Shown: positions 11,385 through 23,095 of the stretch, piece by piece
How positions within the stretch are numbered: the first letter of the stretch is position 1
Layout: the number at the start of each line of letters is the position of its first letter
Assembly (NCBI GenBank): GCA_004194705.1
Contig: SADC01001335.1
Location: 310,001 to 374,000, forward strand
Direction: 5' to 3'
Length of the DNA: 64,000 nt
Source of the DNA: Ditylenchus dipsaci
Lineage: Eukaryota > Nematoda > Chromadorea > Rhabditida > Anguinidae
Translations under genes and position numbers: made by a program
Notes under the pieces: generated by a model
What the model was told of the DNA's origin: nothing
The model's input: only the letters and a program-made list of their open reading frames with translations
Database searches by the model: none

Positions 11385-11530
11385 GATCAAATGAGTTGGG
11401 ATCAAATGAGTTGGGATCAAATGAGGTGGGATCAAATGAGGTGGGATCAAATGAGTTGTGATCAAACGAGTTGGGATTAAATGAGTGGGATCAAATGAGT
11501 GGGATCAAATGAGTTGTGATCAAATGAGTA
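11385..11530 (-). repeat. Right tandem-array TIR, CTCATTTGATC unit in inverse
   Basis: Copies of GGGATCAAATGAG, the inverse of the left array, end at the 9-bp duplication. Confidence 0.9.
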
Positions 11531-11564
11531 CGAACCACTTAGGGTCTATAAAACTTTTTGACTA

Positions 11565-11976
11565 GAATTTGCCGCTAGATTTAACGACACCCCAAGAAGT
11601 TCGTTCCCGCCTAGGGTCCGATACTTTTTAGCTAGGTTTCGAAAACTTTTGACCATTTTCTTTTGACATGCTGGTCGCAAATATTGCAAGGATTCCCATT
11701 TTGTCGATCGTTTTTCAGAATCATGAAATTTTTCTCTCCAAAAAATCCAAATTTAATTTCATCAAAAATGGTGTCGTTAAATCGAGATTTGGATTTTTTT
11801 GGAGAGAAAAATTTCATGATTCTGAAAAACGATCGGCAAAATGGGATGCTTGCGATATTTGCGACCAGACTGTCAAAAGAAAACGGTCAAAAGTTTTCAA
11901 AAATCTAGCTAAAAAAAGTGTCGGACCCTAGGCGGGAACGAACTTTTTGGGGTGTCCTTAAATCGAGCGGCAACTG
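11565..11976. mobile_element. pogo/Tigger-like MITE
   Basis: The right end is the inverse of CAGTTGCCGCTCGATTTAAG followed by TA. The left end is the same sequence with its first bases degraded. Inner arms carry GAAGTTCGTTCCCGCCT and a central palindrome around 11765. It belongs to the same family as 2901-3214. Confidence 0.8.
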
Positions 11977-13300
11977 TATTAGCCAATATAGAACATAATC
12001 TTGGGTAATCTTAAGAGAAGGCTGTAGAGCCACGGAAGTCGTCTAACAAACTAAAATTGTTGAATGGAAAATTCCCTAGGAAGTTCAATTACCCTACTGC
12101 AAACAAAGAACAATTCGAAATTATTATTGGCATCATCAGGGTGGTCCACCGCAAATTTTCTAATTTTCATGGGTTTTTAAGTGTTGAATGAAAGCAAAAT
12201 GGAAACAAAATTATTTTAGTTTATTTTGCTACTTTTCGAAGGGAAACAGTTAGGAAAAACTTTTTAAATACAATAGTTGACCCGCTTTCGTAGACCCACA
12301 CCAAACGATTATTTTCAAAAATTTATTTTCAGGCAGTAACTTGACTAAAAAACACCCATTTTTATTTTGTTTGGAAGAAACCACAACAACAAAGACATGC
12401 TAATAAGCTATTATTGTCGATAAGGGAAGAAGTATTGCTGTCTGTTTTGATACATTTACGTCATAAGCTGGTCGTAATAACCATTTTTTACTGCTTACAA
12501 CATAGCCATTAGCTCTCATTTAATAGCTTTTATAATAGAAGTGCTTTGGAGAAAAAAATTGAATACTTTTGTAATGACTAAGCTATTTTGCTAAATAAAA
12601 CAAAAAAATACACTGCATAAGCGTAACAAAAATAAAATAAAAACCACAGGAGGACCTTTTGTGAAATCGGTACCTATTTTCATATAGTGCCCTATTTTGA
12701 AAGGAGGGTACATCTCTTGTCCGTATCTGGTCTTGCATGGAAATCAAAAACCATGGTCCTTTAAAGAAAAAAATTGCAATTGGAAAATCATTGAAAAATC
12801 CATGCATGATAACCGGTTATCATAATTTTTTTTTTTTTAATTTGTCCTTTACCCATTTGACTTAATTTCGGGTAAGTTTTTGACTGTGTCTTTACACATT
12901 TTGTTTTTTGTGTAAGATAGAGCTAACCCTGTGCTGCTAATGTTATTTTTTGAGTAAAAATACAGTACAAATGACATGACCCCTCGAATAACAACCCCCC
13001 CCTGAAATCCGTACTTTGAATAAATAACAATTTTCAGGACTGGAAATTAGTACACCAGGGTGTCTTTACACTATACAAGTGGATATCCGCTGAGCATGAG
13101 GGCTATTTTTCAGTCAACCTCGTACTTTGATTTTTTCAGAAATGACCTAAAACCATCTCCTAATTTTTTTTAAAATATTTTTACCCTCGAAATTCAAATT
13201 AATTCGAAAGCTGAGAATCTAGACGATTTATGCGTTGAAAAATCTTTTTGCTTAGCTTCAACACGAAAAATCAGATAACTGAGTATTTAAAGACTTCAGG
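11977..13300. other. Non-coding stretch, no gene seen
   Basis: AT-rich sequence with no ORF above about 75 codons and no recognisable motif. No long inverted or tandem repeat is visible. Confidence 0.5.
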
Positions 13301-13304
13301 GTAG

Positions 13305-14110
13305 AGATAGGAACAAGCAATATATTGGTATTGGGGTATTGGGTCAAATAAAGGCCTTTATATTGGTATTGTGATATTGGTTGGTGTCTTTCGAAATATT
13401 GGTATTGGTATTGGGTTTGACAAAGATATTGGGTGCTAAATAATGAAATTTTTCCAATAAAATTTCATAATTTCACTCATATTTCCTTATTTTTTGGCCT
13501 AATGGATGACATTAAACAAATATTAGTTATTATTTTTCATTGATTTACTTAAATTATCTTATTTTCAAGAAAAAACTTAACGAAAAGACCTTCATATACC
13601 CAAAATTTTTCGGTGATTATAAAAACTAATGTTAGGAGTTCTGAATCACAAGTGGTTTTTTGACAAAATCGAGTTTTCTTTTCCACAATTCTGCAACACC
13701 ATAACAAGATTTATTACAAATTATTTCTCCCACATTCGACAGCTGGTGCAATGAAATTAATTTTTCGTCCAGAAATCAGTTCACCAACGTTAATTAACCC
13801 GAAATTCAGATCGTCCGAAATTTTATTTGTACAAGTTGTGTTTTAAAAATTGCTCGATCATTCGATTTTGTGGCCCTAATAAAACCGAAATGGATCAATT
13901 TCGTGTCTTTGGGCCAAAAATCAGTTCCAGTGTGTCACTAAATCGAGATTGGACTGAATTAGGAAATTTTTTTAATGTTTCGGTGAACAAATAGACTTTC
14001 GAAAAAATATTGGTATTGGGCAATATATTGGGGTTCACAACTTTGAAATATTGGTATTGGGTCTAGAGAGGGCCAAATAATATTGGTACTAGTTTTTGCC
14101 CGCCCTGCGG
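13305..14110. mobile_element. Probable hAT-like element with ATATTGGTATTGGG subterminal repeats
   Basis: Clusters of ATATTGGTATTGGG stand at 13320-13440 and 13990-14090. The outer ends CAGGGTAGAGATAGG (about 13309) and the inverse CCCGCCCTG (about 14106) resemble hAT termini. I could not match an 8-bp duplication, so the limits are approximate. No transposase. Confidence 0.5.
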
Positions 14111-15035
14111 GCGGGTTTTATTTTCCGCTGATATTTTGATTTTGTTTCGCAAAAAATTGCGTAGTTTTCGATTTATTTACGCTGATGTTTCCGAATCATT
14201 TTTTCTTTTTTTCGTTTCTTTTTCTACTTGGATAAAATATACACATTCTTTGAAAATCAAGAAAGGCTTTAATCCACCGCTCGATCATTGATACGAAATC
14301 TCATTCAGATACTTAGACGATTTAAAAAAATCAGAAACTATACATGACATGGCATCTTTTTTCTTCTTGCTAACATCACAAAAGCGCTCGTTTAGTGTCC
14401 TGTGGTGGGATTCACAAAAACGTCTTTTTCTCTTGCGGTTTTATAACAGTAGTCTGTGGTCTTTAAAAAGTCTATGAATACATAAGCATACGATATAATA
14501 ATATAAGCCAAGAGATATGAAATATTAAAGAAACTTGAACCATGATGAATGAGCCACATACATGCAATTAATGACATATAAGACATTAAACATGAGCCAT
14601 GAGAGTTAAAACATGACTCGTGATCTATGGACTCCTTTCGAAAACTTATGAAATTACTACATTTACCGACTTTTTTAGACGTCTCAGTAAAGATTCTGAA
14701 GGCGTCTTTCTCATGGGCGAAATTTACGAAGCGCTCGCAATTTTCCTGCGGATAATTCAGTAAAAGCGCTTTTTAAGTAAAATTCACGAAAATGTTAACT
14801 TGTTGGCACTTCGACTGGACTATAATTCCTGTTTGAGTCGAGACAATGAGATTCGTATAAACTTCGCATAAAAAATTTCGAATAAAACGTTTTCAAAACT
14901 TTCAAAAAGACTCGAACGATTCAATCGATTTCAAAATTTGATTTAGATGATGCAATGCAATATACAAAGAAGTTTATTATACAAACAGCGCACAAATAAA
15001 AACAGAAATTTTTAGATGACTTCATTCTTTTGCAA
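14111..15035. other. Non-coding stretch, no gene supported
   Basis: An ORF of 64 codons at 14392-14586 on the minus strand has a hydrophobic run but no further support. Nothing else is seen. Confidence 0.45.
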
Positions 15036-15039
15036 CCCA

Positions 15040-15450
15040 TCAGGAATGTTCCAGTAGCATGAATGGCCACCACTCGGGTTTAGCACCTTGATTATTCGGC
15101 AATTCTTTTCAGACATTACGAAAAAGACAAAGACTAAACCGAAAAAATTTATATTGAATCATAGAAGCATGAACAGTTCCAGTACCTTGAATGACCACCA
15201 CTCGGGTTGAGAACTTGATCCGTCGAGACTTCTCTTAGAAAACACATGAAGGGACGAAGACTAAACAAAAAGATTTATATCGAACAGAGAAGAATACATC
15301 AGTCACACTACCTTGGATAACCACCACTTAAGTTTTAAGACTTGATCTATCGAGATTTTCTCTTGAGACGTCACGATGAAGGAACGAAGATAAAATACAA
15401 AAGATTTATATCGAAACAGAGAAGATTAACAGTCACACTACCTGGAGAAC
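15040..15450 (-). repeat. About four tandem copies of a 125-135-bp unit, exon-like
   Basis: Each copy on the minus strand contains a version of CCCGAGTGGTGGTCATTCAAG followed by GTACTG or GTAGTG, and an AGATTTATATCGA block. The best copy reads PSGGHSRYW. The last copy abuts the Ulp1-like sequence upstream. The units look like tandemly duplicated exon plus intron, but only some copies are open, so this is repeat rather than gene. Confidence 0.6.
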
Positions 15451-16155
15451 CACTTGGCAATTGATGATTCGAATGAGAGCGGCGAACAATAAGCTGCATG
15501 TAGTAGTTGATAACTTCACCCTCAGACATTTCCCTGGCTTAAGGAATTCACATCTTCTCTGGTTAGCTTTATTCCAAACTCATTCACACTTTCTTCTGAT
15601 CATCTGAAGCGACATGATAATTTTTTAAACACTAATTCGAAAAAGTTACCTCGAGCCTGATCCATATCACTGTCTTCTTCATCGTAAGCTTCTTTAGAAA
15701 GAACATAAACGACCTTGACTTATGCGGAAATTGTAAGCAATAGCTGAGAGGTATTCCATCGGCACCTTCTCTGCCAAATTCTTTACTGCTTCTTTCACTC
15801 ATGTCTTCAATCGCTCGTCAGCCACACGATACTTGTCGCTAGTTGCTTTTCTTCGTTGCGAATAGCGTGGAAAAGACACGTGAGGAATTAGCTTCAATCC
15901 ATGAGGCGTAACAAGTCTTAAATAAACAGGAAAAGCAGTGAAGAAACTTAAAAAATGAATTATACTTGATGAATTGACCGCTTTTGAGCCAAACCAAGCT
16001 CTGCCTTTGCATCTATTGACATCACAGTGGAAGAGACTTTGCCTTCATTGTTCCCCTTTAAGTTTCGATTCTTGTAGTACATTGTCCTTCCTCGACGAAC
16101 TTTTATTCCCATGTTCCGAGTTAAAAGCGTACGACCTTGCGAGAATAGCGTTCAT
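15450..16155 (-). pseudogene. Ulp1/SENP-type SUMO protease, N-terminal part, decayed
   Basis: Reading the minus strand from 16155: MNAILARSYAFNSEHGNKSS, a frameshift near 16045, then a stretch ending AQKRSIHQ before a GTATAA donor. A second exon starts near 15922 (LVTPHGLKLIPHVSFPRYSQ) and has an in-frame TGA after ADERLKT. Next come VKEAVKNLAEKVPMEYLSAI and, after an intron, FGIKLTREDVN and GEVINYYMQLIVRRSHSN. The last two are the substrate-channel region of the C48 SUMO protease domain (normally ...WLND-E-INFYM-L). The catalytic His, Asp and Cys are absent here. A closely similar copy lies at 29931-30527 on the plus strand, so this is a dispersed gene copy with its introns, not a processed one. 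Confidence 0.6.
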
Positions 16156-16383
16156 CTGTAACGAATAATGTAATGTGAAAGGCAGAAAACGGAGCAGGTC
16201 TCCTATACACAAAAATAATTTGCTGGGGACTCCACAGTTGATTTCCTATCATAATTGACTATGAAGGAAGAGTTGTTAGCGAATAGTGGGATTCAGCCAA
16301 AATAACAAGGGCGGTGCGAAAAAGAAATGCGATGAACGAAGTTTTTGATGTGTAAACAGATAATTTAAATTGAAATTAAAAAT

Positions 16384-16475
16384 TGTCGCGGCGGAAATTG
16401 ACGGCGGAAATTTGTCGGCGAAAATTTGTCGGCGGAAATTGTCGGCGGAAAATTGGCAGCAGAAAATTGCAGCAG
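16384..16475 (+). repeat. Short imperfect tandem repeat, GTCGGCGGAAATT unit
   Basis: About six copies of a 13-17-base GGCGG/CGAAAATTTG unit. No function is visible. Confidence 0.6.
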
Positions 16476-16835
16476 CAAATGACTGTACCGTACGTACCCC
16501 CCCTTATTTCAGGGGGTTATTTGGGGGTATTTACGAGTGCAAATGTGAGAATTTCATGATTTCAGCTGAAACACGTTACTTAAAGATTTTAAGACCATCA
16601 AACCATTTCAAAGGGGGAGGATAAGGCTACTTTTGTTTAAAAAGCGTAAAAGCTTAAGTGTCCGCCTCCCTTTAAAGAGTATTTTTCTATGAGCCTACCT
16701 TTTTTAGTTCCCTTGATGCCGCGAAGCGGCCAAATACTCTTGGCATTGTCGGCGCAAAAGGTGTAAAATAGGTGAAAAATGAAAAAAGTTGGCTTAGAGA
16801 AAAATACTTTTTGGAGGTGGCTGCTGTCTTAAAAA

Positions 16836-17105
16836 GTGGCCTTGGTGGCGCAGTGAGTAAGCGTTGGTCTTTTTGGCCCAGAATGGTGCGCAGGTTCGAT
16901 CCACCTGGTGGCACGCTATTTTTTTCTGCTTTTTCTAGGGGTAATTCAACTTTTTTGAGGTCAGACTTAAAATCAGCAACCCAAATTACTCTAGAACTGT
17001 TCAAAAAAGCCAAAAAATGGCGTGCCACCAAGTGAGATCGAACCTGCTCACCATTTTTGACCAAAAAAACACAAACGCTCAGACACTGCGCCATCGTGGC
17101 CACTT
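16836..17105. mobile_element. Foldback element with tRNA-like Pol III heads
   Basis: The left arm (16836-16917) reads GTGGCC...TGGCGCAGTGAGTAAGCG, an A-box-like D arm. About 40 bases later comes GCAGGTTCGATCC, a B-box match, then GGTGGCACGC. The right arm (17026-17105) is the same module inverted (TGGCGCAGTGTCTGAGCG, GCAGGTTCGATCT). The arms are joined by a stretch with TTCAACTTTTTTGAGGTC. Heads like these define tRNA-derived SINEs; here two sit tail to tail. It is not a functional tRNA: no clean acceptor stem and weak T-stem pairing. Confidence 0.7.
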
Positions 17106-19014
17106 TTTCAAACCTAAGTAGCTATCTCCCCCCCTTAACACCTGTCTTTCAAAAATCACAAAAAGTGTATCACATAAAAGATTCTTTTTTTCAATTGCCA
17201 AAATGTTTATCCTTTGCATTAAGGGTTTCCAAATGAGCTAAAGTTGATCCGCAGGCAAAAGAGGCTTTATTTTTAGGTAAAAACCATTGTTTTTTTCAAT
17301 TTTTTATTTTATTAAGCAAACTGCATTCACTCTCTATGCAAACCTAGCTCGGACACTTTTTTACTTCCAATTTTGAAGTCTGTTTTGAGAACTGATACTA
17401 TTATCATAAAAAAGTATATTTCGGTGTCTTCCGCTTAAATGCTTTTTTGTGTTTATTCGAAAATCGGGATGAGTAAATTAGACCATTTACAATTGGGCTA
17501 GTTTTAAATTGAGCCGTGCTTTGAGTAAAACAATTGCAAAAAATTGTCAGTAAATTAGGTTAAAAATTAGCCTAATCTAAAAGGATAAAAAATTCTTCTG
17601 CTCAAAAATTATTGCTAAGTCATAGCAGATTTTTTATCTTGAAATTAAACAAGAATCGGTAACAATATGTGGTACGGTTGATGCTCGGTAGTCGTATAGG
17701 AATTGTCAAAAAAAGATTAGTTACAAAAATTGCAAAGGTGAGCCTTGTGAGCTTGCGACTCCAAGCAATCATACTCAAGCCAATACTTTTCTACCGTTTC
17801 CACCAGATGTTTTCATTACTTACACCCACACAAAGATAACATGATATATAACTAAAATTTTAAATAAAAATTCTAACTTTCTATGGACTACAATGCCAGC
17901 AAGTAGTCTAGACTTGTATCAGCTGATTAATCCAATTAGACCTTCTAAATTTCACCTCCAGCTGACTTTTTGACGGCTTCCACAAACCGAGACACCAATT
18001 GTATTTGGATAAAAGGTAAGCCATTGTTAGCTATACTTATCTAAACGCCTACAAAATCTGTTCAAATCAACTGAAGCAGAAATGTGGTGGTATATAGCCT
18101 AATTGCCGATTAAATGCATCCAAAAGCCTGGGTTGTTATTGCGTCAATGCGAAGACCACAAAACAAACCAGTTAGCATGTGGAATGTGTATTTGAATAGT
18201 GAATAAATATAGAAAGTTTTATTTGTGTTCATCATAAGGGATTAGCAACACAATCAGTAAAATAATAATTAGGTAGAAGAAAATAAGTGGTATTTTTTGC
18301 TCCAGTGTGATTCCACAAAACTCATTTTCCATTTATTGATTTTTTCACAATTGTTTATAAACATTTTTAGATTTGTCATGAACGACTCGTTTTAACTAGC
18401 ACAGTAGGGTTAGCCAGAGAGTATACGGTGACTTTATGCCCAGTCTTTGGAGTTATTTTAATGAGAGAGTTGACTGTAAAAAAGACAACAGCCATTTTGG
18501 CATATGGATGTTTCGCGAATTTCGGAGAGCCGCCATTTTTGCGGAATGTCTCAAAAACGCCACTGGATCCAAAGTTTTTTTTTCAATTTTTTGGGTATTT
18601 AAATTTGGGATGAAACCATTAAAATCAGTTTTTTTACACTCCAAAGATCCCTAGAGTTGATTTTGCCTCCATAAGCTGGCCAAGGACATAGATCCAAGGC
18701 TTAGCCGCAGGGTAGGCAAACGTAAAAGTGTTTTTCAACCGCAAAAAGGTAGAGAAAAATGTTATTCTGGCATGAAAATAATTCTATTACACATTTGAGC
18801 AAAAAATCCTTAAAAATGGTTAGATAGTCCATTTCCATTATGTTTTTGGAGGTTTTGCAAAAATAGCAGATCCGCCAAGTTTTTTGAAAACGGTTGCACA
18901 GCCATGCTCCCATATCTAAATAGAAAGACAGAAATGGATAGACAAAATGCGAATGCATTAATAATTATTGTCCTTGAAGTTGTTGGAGTTTAGCTTTGAT
19001 GAATAGATTGTTGT
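17106..19014. other. Non-coding stretch, no gene seen
   Basis: ORFs at 18428-18654 and 18701-18958 overlap on both strands, which marks them as chance. No repeat or splice-consistent exon is visible. Confidence 0.5.
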
Positions 19015-20408
19015 CTAGATCGGGAATAATGCCGTAGCATTTTCCAAACAGTCGGCTGTAGAGCAGCACACTGATTGGTTGATATCATTGAGAGAGATAG
19101 AGCCTTGGCAAGCTTGCATGGCTACAACTTCTATGTCAAACACATGGTGCACTTTGCCTGGAAATTAGTGGTCATTTTTACAGATACATTACATCTCGAT
19201 ATATTTTGCCATTATAATACCAGATAATAAAGTAGTTCACCTAGAGCCAGATAAAAATGCAAATTAAAATAAAAACCGAGTACAGCGTGATACAGCCGAG
19301 TCCCGCTATAACGCAACCTCCAAAAGTTAGTTTCCACCTGTGGTTCAACACCTTTTTTACTTTAGTTTTAGAGTCTTTTGAGATTGATCAGTCAGTCTAG
19401 TTCCAAAAATCGTAAGTATTCCAATTTCACCGGTAATTCCGGAAATTGATCACAATTTTGGCAATAAGGTAATATAATAGCCCCTTTTTCTAAACGGCGG
19501 ATCTTATTGGCAAACTGTGATTAGTATTACAAATGACTGGTGAAGTCAAATCTCTTACGATCTTTTGGACTAGACTAGCGGATCAACTTCGGCAAAATAC
19601 TTTTAAAGTAAAGGTAAAAACAAGTGTCTGACCCTAGACGGGAAGTAACTTTTGGGGATATTGTTACAGTGGGACTAGACGTAAACTAATAACCAATCCC
19701 ATAACAGTTAATTAACCAAAACATTGAAAGAAGTTAAATCTGAAAACGGGGTACTTAGATAACTTGGTCAACCGAAAACCGCTGAGTGACGGAAAAACGG
19801 GCCAAGGACTACCCTATTCCCAACCTTTTGCACCTCTGCTACGACTGCTTTTTGTAGTCTGATAGGTTATTTTTAACACACTCATCGCGTAAATTTACGG
19901 AAATTATGGCCAAGCTGGCCGGCATTTTGGCAGTACCCTGTTTTCGATCAGAGTTTTTGAAATTTATTATGCTCGATTAACCAATGTGGACTAAGTTTTC
20001 GGTTTATTTTTTGAATTTTGAACCGACTTTATCATTAACCGACCGAGAATTTTAGAAAGCACTTATACTCCAGCCTCTAATGCGGTTAAAATTCTGACAC
20101 AAATTTTCTTAGTTCGTAAATTTGTTATATATATATCAATGGATTTAACCGCCAAAAGAAACCTTACCTCTGAAATATCGAGAGCCTTTCAAGCAAGGCC
20201 AAAGCTGGTCGGGAAAAGTGCACATCTGATGTATCCGCTGCCAATATGCTTGTCGGCACAACAGGGCTCCTTCTTCAGCTTGTTCCAGTGAAGATCTAGC
20301 GTCATTTAAGGTTTCCAGAATGAGTTCTTCTGGCTGTCCTATTGAAATTCGCCTAGCCAAGGAAATTGTCGAACAGAAGAAAAGAATAGGAAGCATTAGC
20401 AAAGCCAT
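19015..20408 (-). CDS. Predicted secreted Cys-containing protein, two exons
   Basis: Exon 1 (20168-20408) starts MALLMLPILFFCSTISLARR, a convincing signal peptide. It continues with an acidic helical stretch (LNDARSSLEQAEEG) and Cys residues in ALLCRQAYWQ, HQMCTFPDQLWPCLKG. A GTAAGG donor in phase 1 joins an acceptor before 19157. Exon 2 (19015-19157) reads KVHHVFDIEVVAMQACQGS, then SVCCSTADCLENATALFPI and TAG at 19015-19017. The mature product would be about 108 residues with seven Cys, so extracellular. The intron contains a pogo-like MITE (19293-19681). A second open frame in exon 2 ends IKAKLQQLQGQ, so the exon 2 frame is less sure than exon 1. Family not recognised. Confidence 0.5.
19293..19681. 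mobile_element. pogo/Tigger-like MITE
   Basis: The ends CAGCCGAGTCCCGCTATAACG and the inverse of CGTCTAGTCCCACTGTAAC are flanked by TA (19291-19292, 19682-19683). Inner arms carry an ACACCTTTTTTAC or GTAAAAACAAGTGTC block and a TCTGACCCTAGACGGG match. It sits in the intron of the secreted-protein gene. Confidence 0.75.
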
Positions 20409-21192
20409 AGGAGTAAAGTATCGGACTCAAAAAACTAAAAATGCAATTAATAACAAAAACACCTGAGAGGATATTAAAACAGAAGAAAGTCCTCCTATGA
20501 TTATATGCCAAAACAATTTAATCCAAGGTGAAGCCTTAGCAGGACTAAGCCCAAGAAAATTGCTGGGCTAAAACTATTAATCATCAGCAAAAAAAGGCAA
20601 TGGAGAAGACATAGTTGTAATTGCCACCTTGGTGAGGGTTAGAAAAGAAGCAACCAGCAATTTAACCGGCAACAAACTAAATGCTCAGGTCGAACTAATG
20701 GTAGATGGTTTGACTAAGCATGTGTAGACTAATTTTTTTATAAATAAAAAGGTTATAATTGAAGCCTAGGGAATTGCTTTTTACAAAGACTGAATTGAGC
20801 ATAATGAGCATGTGGCATAATTGGAAAGCGGATATAGTAGTGCAACAAAAGGTAACATGCTTGGTGGATGGAAAAAAATACAGTTGCTGAGAAAAAATTT
20901 AGGGACGAAATCTGAATAAAATTTAAAACTGAAATAGTTGAGATTTTTGTTTTAATACAAACGAAGCAGCTCAAGTGACCAGTACAAGGTTTAATATCCT
21001 CATGTAATAAATAAGGTATCCAGCTACCCTCCCGTACCCTTTGCCTTGGTCCCCCAAGTAAAAGTCGACTTTTGGTCAATTGTTTTTGGAGCAAGTTGAC
21101 TTTTTTCGGCGCAAATTTTTTTTTTGGCTGTTTTTCTCATAAAATGTTATACTTTTTTCAAGTTTTCAACACCACCAGGTAGCCAATAAAAG
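20409..21192. other. Non-coding stretch, no gene seen
   Basis: Upstream region of the secreted-protein gene. The ORF at 20753-21094 has no motif. Ends in CCTTGGTCCCCCAAG, a word found in several foldback elements of the window. Confidence 0.45.
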
Positions 21193-21304
21193 TAGGGTTG
21201 ACGAGTTGAGGACTCGATTTCCAGTTTTGGACTCGAAAACTCGAAAGTTTTCGAGTTTCGGTTCGAGTCGAGGCATCGAAAATATCGAGGCCTCGACAAC
21301 CCTA
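21193..21304. mobile_element. Very short hAT-like MITE (112 bp)
   Basis: The ends are TAGGGTTGACGAG and CTCGACAACCCTA. The body is full of ACTCGA/TCGAG words in both orientations. Flanks AATAAAAG and ATAAAAAG approximate an 8-bp duplication. Confidence 0.6.
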
Positions 21305-21718
21305 ATAAAAAGTAAAAATGTCATCTCGTAAGAACTGAAATTCAAAAATTATTTGAATTCTTGAATAAAGCAGCGATTTTTTGGATTCCCGCCACTCTCA
21401 GGTATACGTAGGGTTGGGTGATGGGAATATTCCCGGGTCCGAATCTTAGATTCGGACCGACAATGAAAAATCGGTGCGAATCTTTTCGAAAATAAAGATT
21501 TTAACTGGAGTAAAAAATCCCTACGTGACCCAAAATCACCCAAAATCATCTTTTTTCAACGTTTCAGCACCTGAAATCATGCTTAAAACATGTTTTTAAG
21601 TGGCGGTTGACTTTTACTGGTAAAAAAATTTTTGACCAAAAATTGACTTTTTGCTTGATGGGCCAAGGTAAACCAACCTGAACGTGTATCCAGATATTCT
21701 AAAAAATATAACCACCGT

Positions 21719-21948
21719 TTTTAGAGTGTTCTCTATATAAGGGACAAAATTTTATAAACGCTCCATACAAGGGACAAATGGTTGAAAATCTCTAAAACTG
21801 TGTATTAAAAATAGTCTCAGATACGCAAAATTTAAATATCGCGGCTGCGAAGCCGCCGCGATACTAAAAATTGCCATTTTCAAGTCACTTTATTAAAGGA
21901 ACGGCTAAGCCAGGTCCATACGTGTCCCTTATATAGAGAGTCGACTAT
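21719..21948. mobile_element. pogo/Tigger-like MITE, left end degraded
   Basis: The right end is the inverse of TATAGTCGACTCTCTATATA. The left keeps CTCTATATAAGGGACA. The same style of end as at 34229 and 51929. Confidence 0.65.
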
Positions 21949-22287
21949 AATGATAAGCAAAAGATAAAAAAGTGGTATTAGAAGAATCTTTGAAGATCCA
22001 GAATATTGCTTAAGTATTGCTTTTTCCATAAAAATACACCCCTAAAGGCACTGGTGAGAGACTGTTACAGTACACCAAGTTGTTAGAACAGGATGGTAAG
22101 GATTAAATCACTAAATAAGATGTTAAAATGAACTGGAAAGTGAATTTTCTGAGAGCATCAAAAAGCATCAAATAACATCAAAATAGCATCAAAATTTTTG
22201 ATGCTATTTTGATGCTCATTTCAAAACGAAACGCCAAGCCATTTTGATGCTCAGCATCAAATTTGATGCTTTTGAGAACTATAGTTT
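21949..22287. repeat. GCATCAAA-rich simple region
   Basis: 22148-22272 contains many copies of GCATCAAA and its inverse, forming small stem-loops. No gene. Confidence 0.6.
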
Positions 22288-22562
22288 TTTGGCCAAAATG
22301 GTGTTTTTTTGGTGTTGCAGGTTCAAACCCACGTAGTGGCGCACTATTTTTTTTGGCTTGTTTGGCCAGTTTAGAGGCGATTAGACTTTTTTGACGCCAG
22401 ATTCGGGATCAGCGACCCAAATTACCTCTAAACTGGCCAAACAAGCCAAAAAATAGTGTGCCACTACGTGGGTTTGAACCTGCAACACTAAAAAACACCA
22501 TTTTGGGCCAAAAAACGCGAGCACTTACGCACTGCGCCATGGAAACCACTTTTTCAAACCTA
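22288..22562. mobile_element. Second foldback with tRNA-like head
   Basis: The right arm on the minus strand reads TGGCGCAGTGCGTAAGTGC (A-box-like), later TTGCAGGTTCAAACCCACG (B-box) and GTAGTGGCACAC. The left arm repeats the B-box half in the + orientation (GCAGGTTCAAACCCACGTAG at 22318). The centre is GACGCCAGATTCGGGATC. Same architecture as 16836-17105, with one head incomplete. Confidence 0.7.
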
Positions 22563-23095
22563 AATGGCTTCCCCCCCCCCCCCAAGCCGAAAATCCGTAC
22601 AGAAGTCCAATAATTCGAAAATTGAGTTGGCGGGGACAAATTTAAACAGGTAAGCATGCCCTTTAAGTTGAGCTACGTATGAATGACATTTAATGTAACC
22701 CTCAGTTCCGAAATTTTTGAATTGGTGATGTAAATTAAAGCCAGTCGTTAGCTCGTTGATAAAAAAGCGCGTTGGTCAAAACACGCTGATACATTGTTTT
22801 TGAATGTTGATTGAATTTATTTTATTGTCAATGAAGCTAATAGGAATGTGTTTTAGTGCCGGTTGTGATTATTTAAGCATTTAATTTACTGTTTTTTCTT
22901 TTTCATTTGTTCATAAGACGACAGTTCGAATGTTCGCGAATATTCGCGAACATTCCGAATATTCGCGCGAATATTCGGGGCTATTTCAATATTCGCGCGA
23001 ATTTCCCCACCCTATGCATGCCCGTGCGTTTCAAAAAGTTAAGGCGGGGGCGAAATAACGTAGGCGAAATTGTGTTGTCGAAATTACATATGACT
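22563..23095. other. Non-coding stretch with a CGAATATTCGCG palindrome cluster
   Basis: 22918-23008 holds overlapping palindromes built of TTCGCGAATATTCGCG words. No coding sequence is supported. Confidence 0.55.

Larger units (their letters stand above)
9249..11535 (+). mobile_element. Mutator-like element (MULE) with tandem-array TIRs
   Basis: A 9-bp target duplication CACTTAGGG at 9240-9248 and 11536-11544 brackets the element. Each terminal inverted repeat is a tandem array of the unit CTCATTTGATCmCA (left about 9258-9419, right about 11385-11530 in inverse). Between the arrays lie remains of a FLYWCH-MULE transposase (9505-10767) and an unrelated 18-bp array (10880-11034). It split a pre-existing GTACACACTTAGGGTCTATAA repeat. 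The 9-bp duplication and the transposase family agree with each other. Confidence 0.9.

Noticed and set aside
16836..16917. Possible tRNA gene
   Set aside because: A and B boxes are present, but acceptor and T stems do not pair; the inverted duplicate marks it as a SINE-type head.
16687..17103. 138-codon ORF on the minus strand
   Set aside because: It runs through both arms of the tRNA-headed foldback and has a mirror ORF on the other strand.
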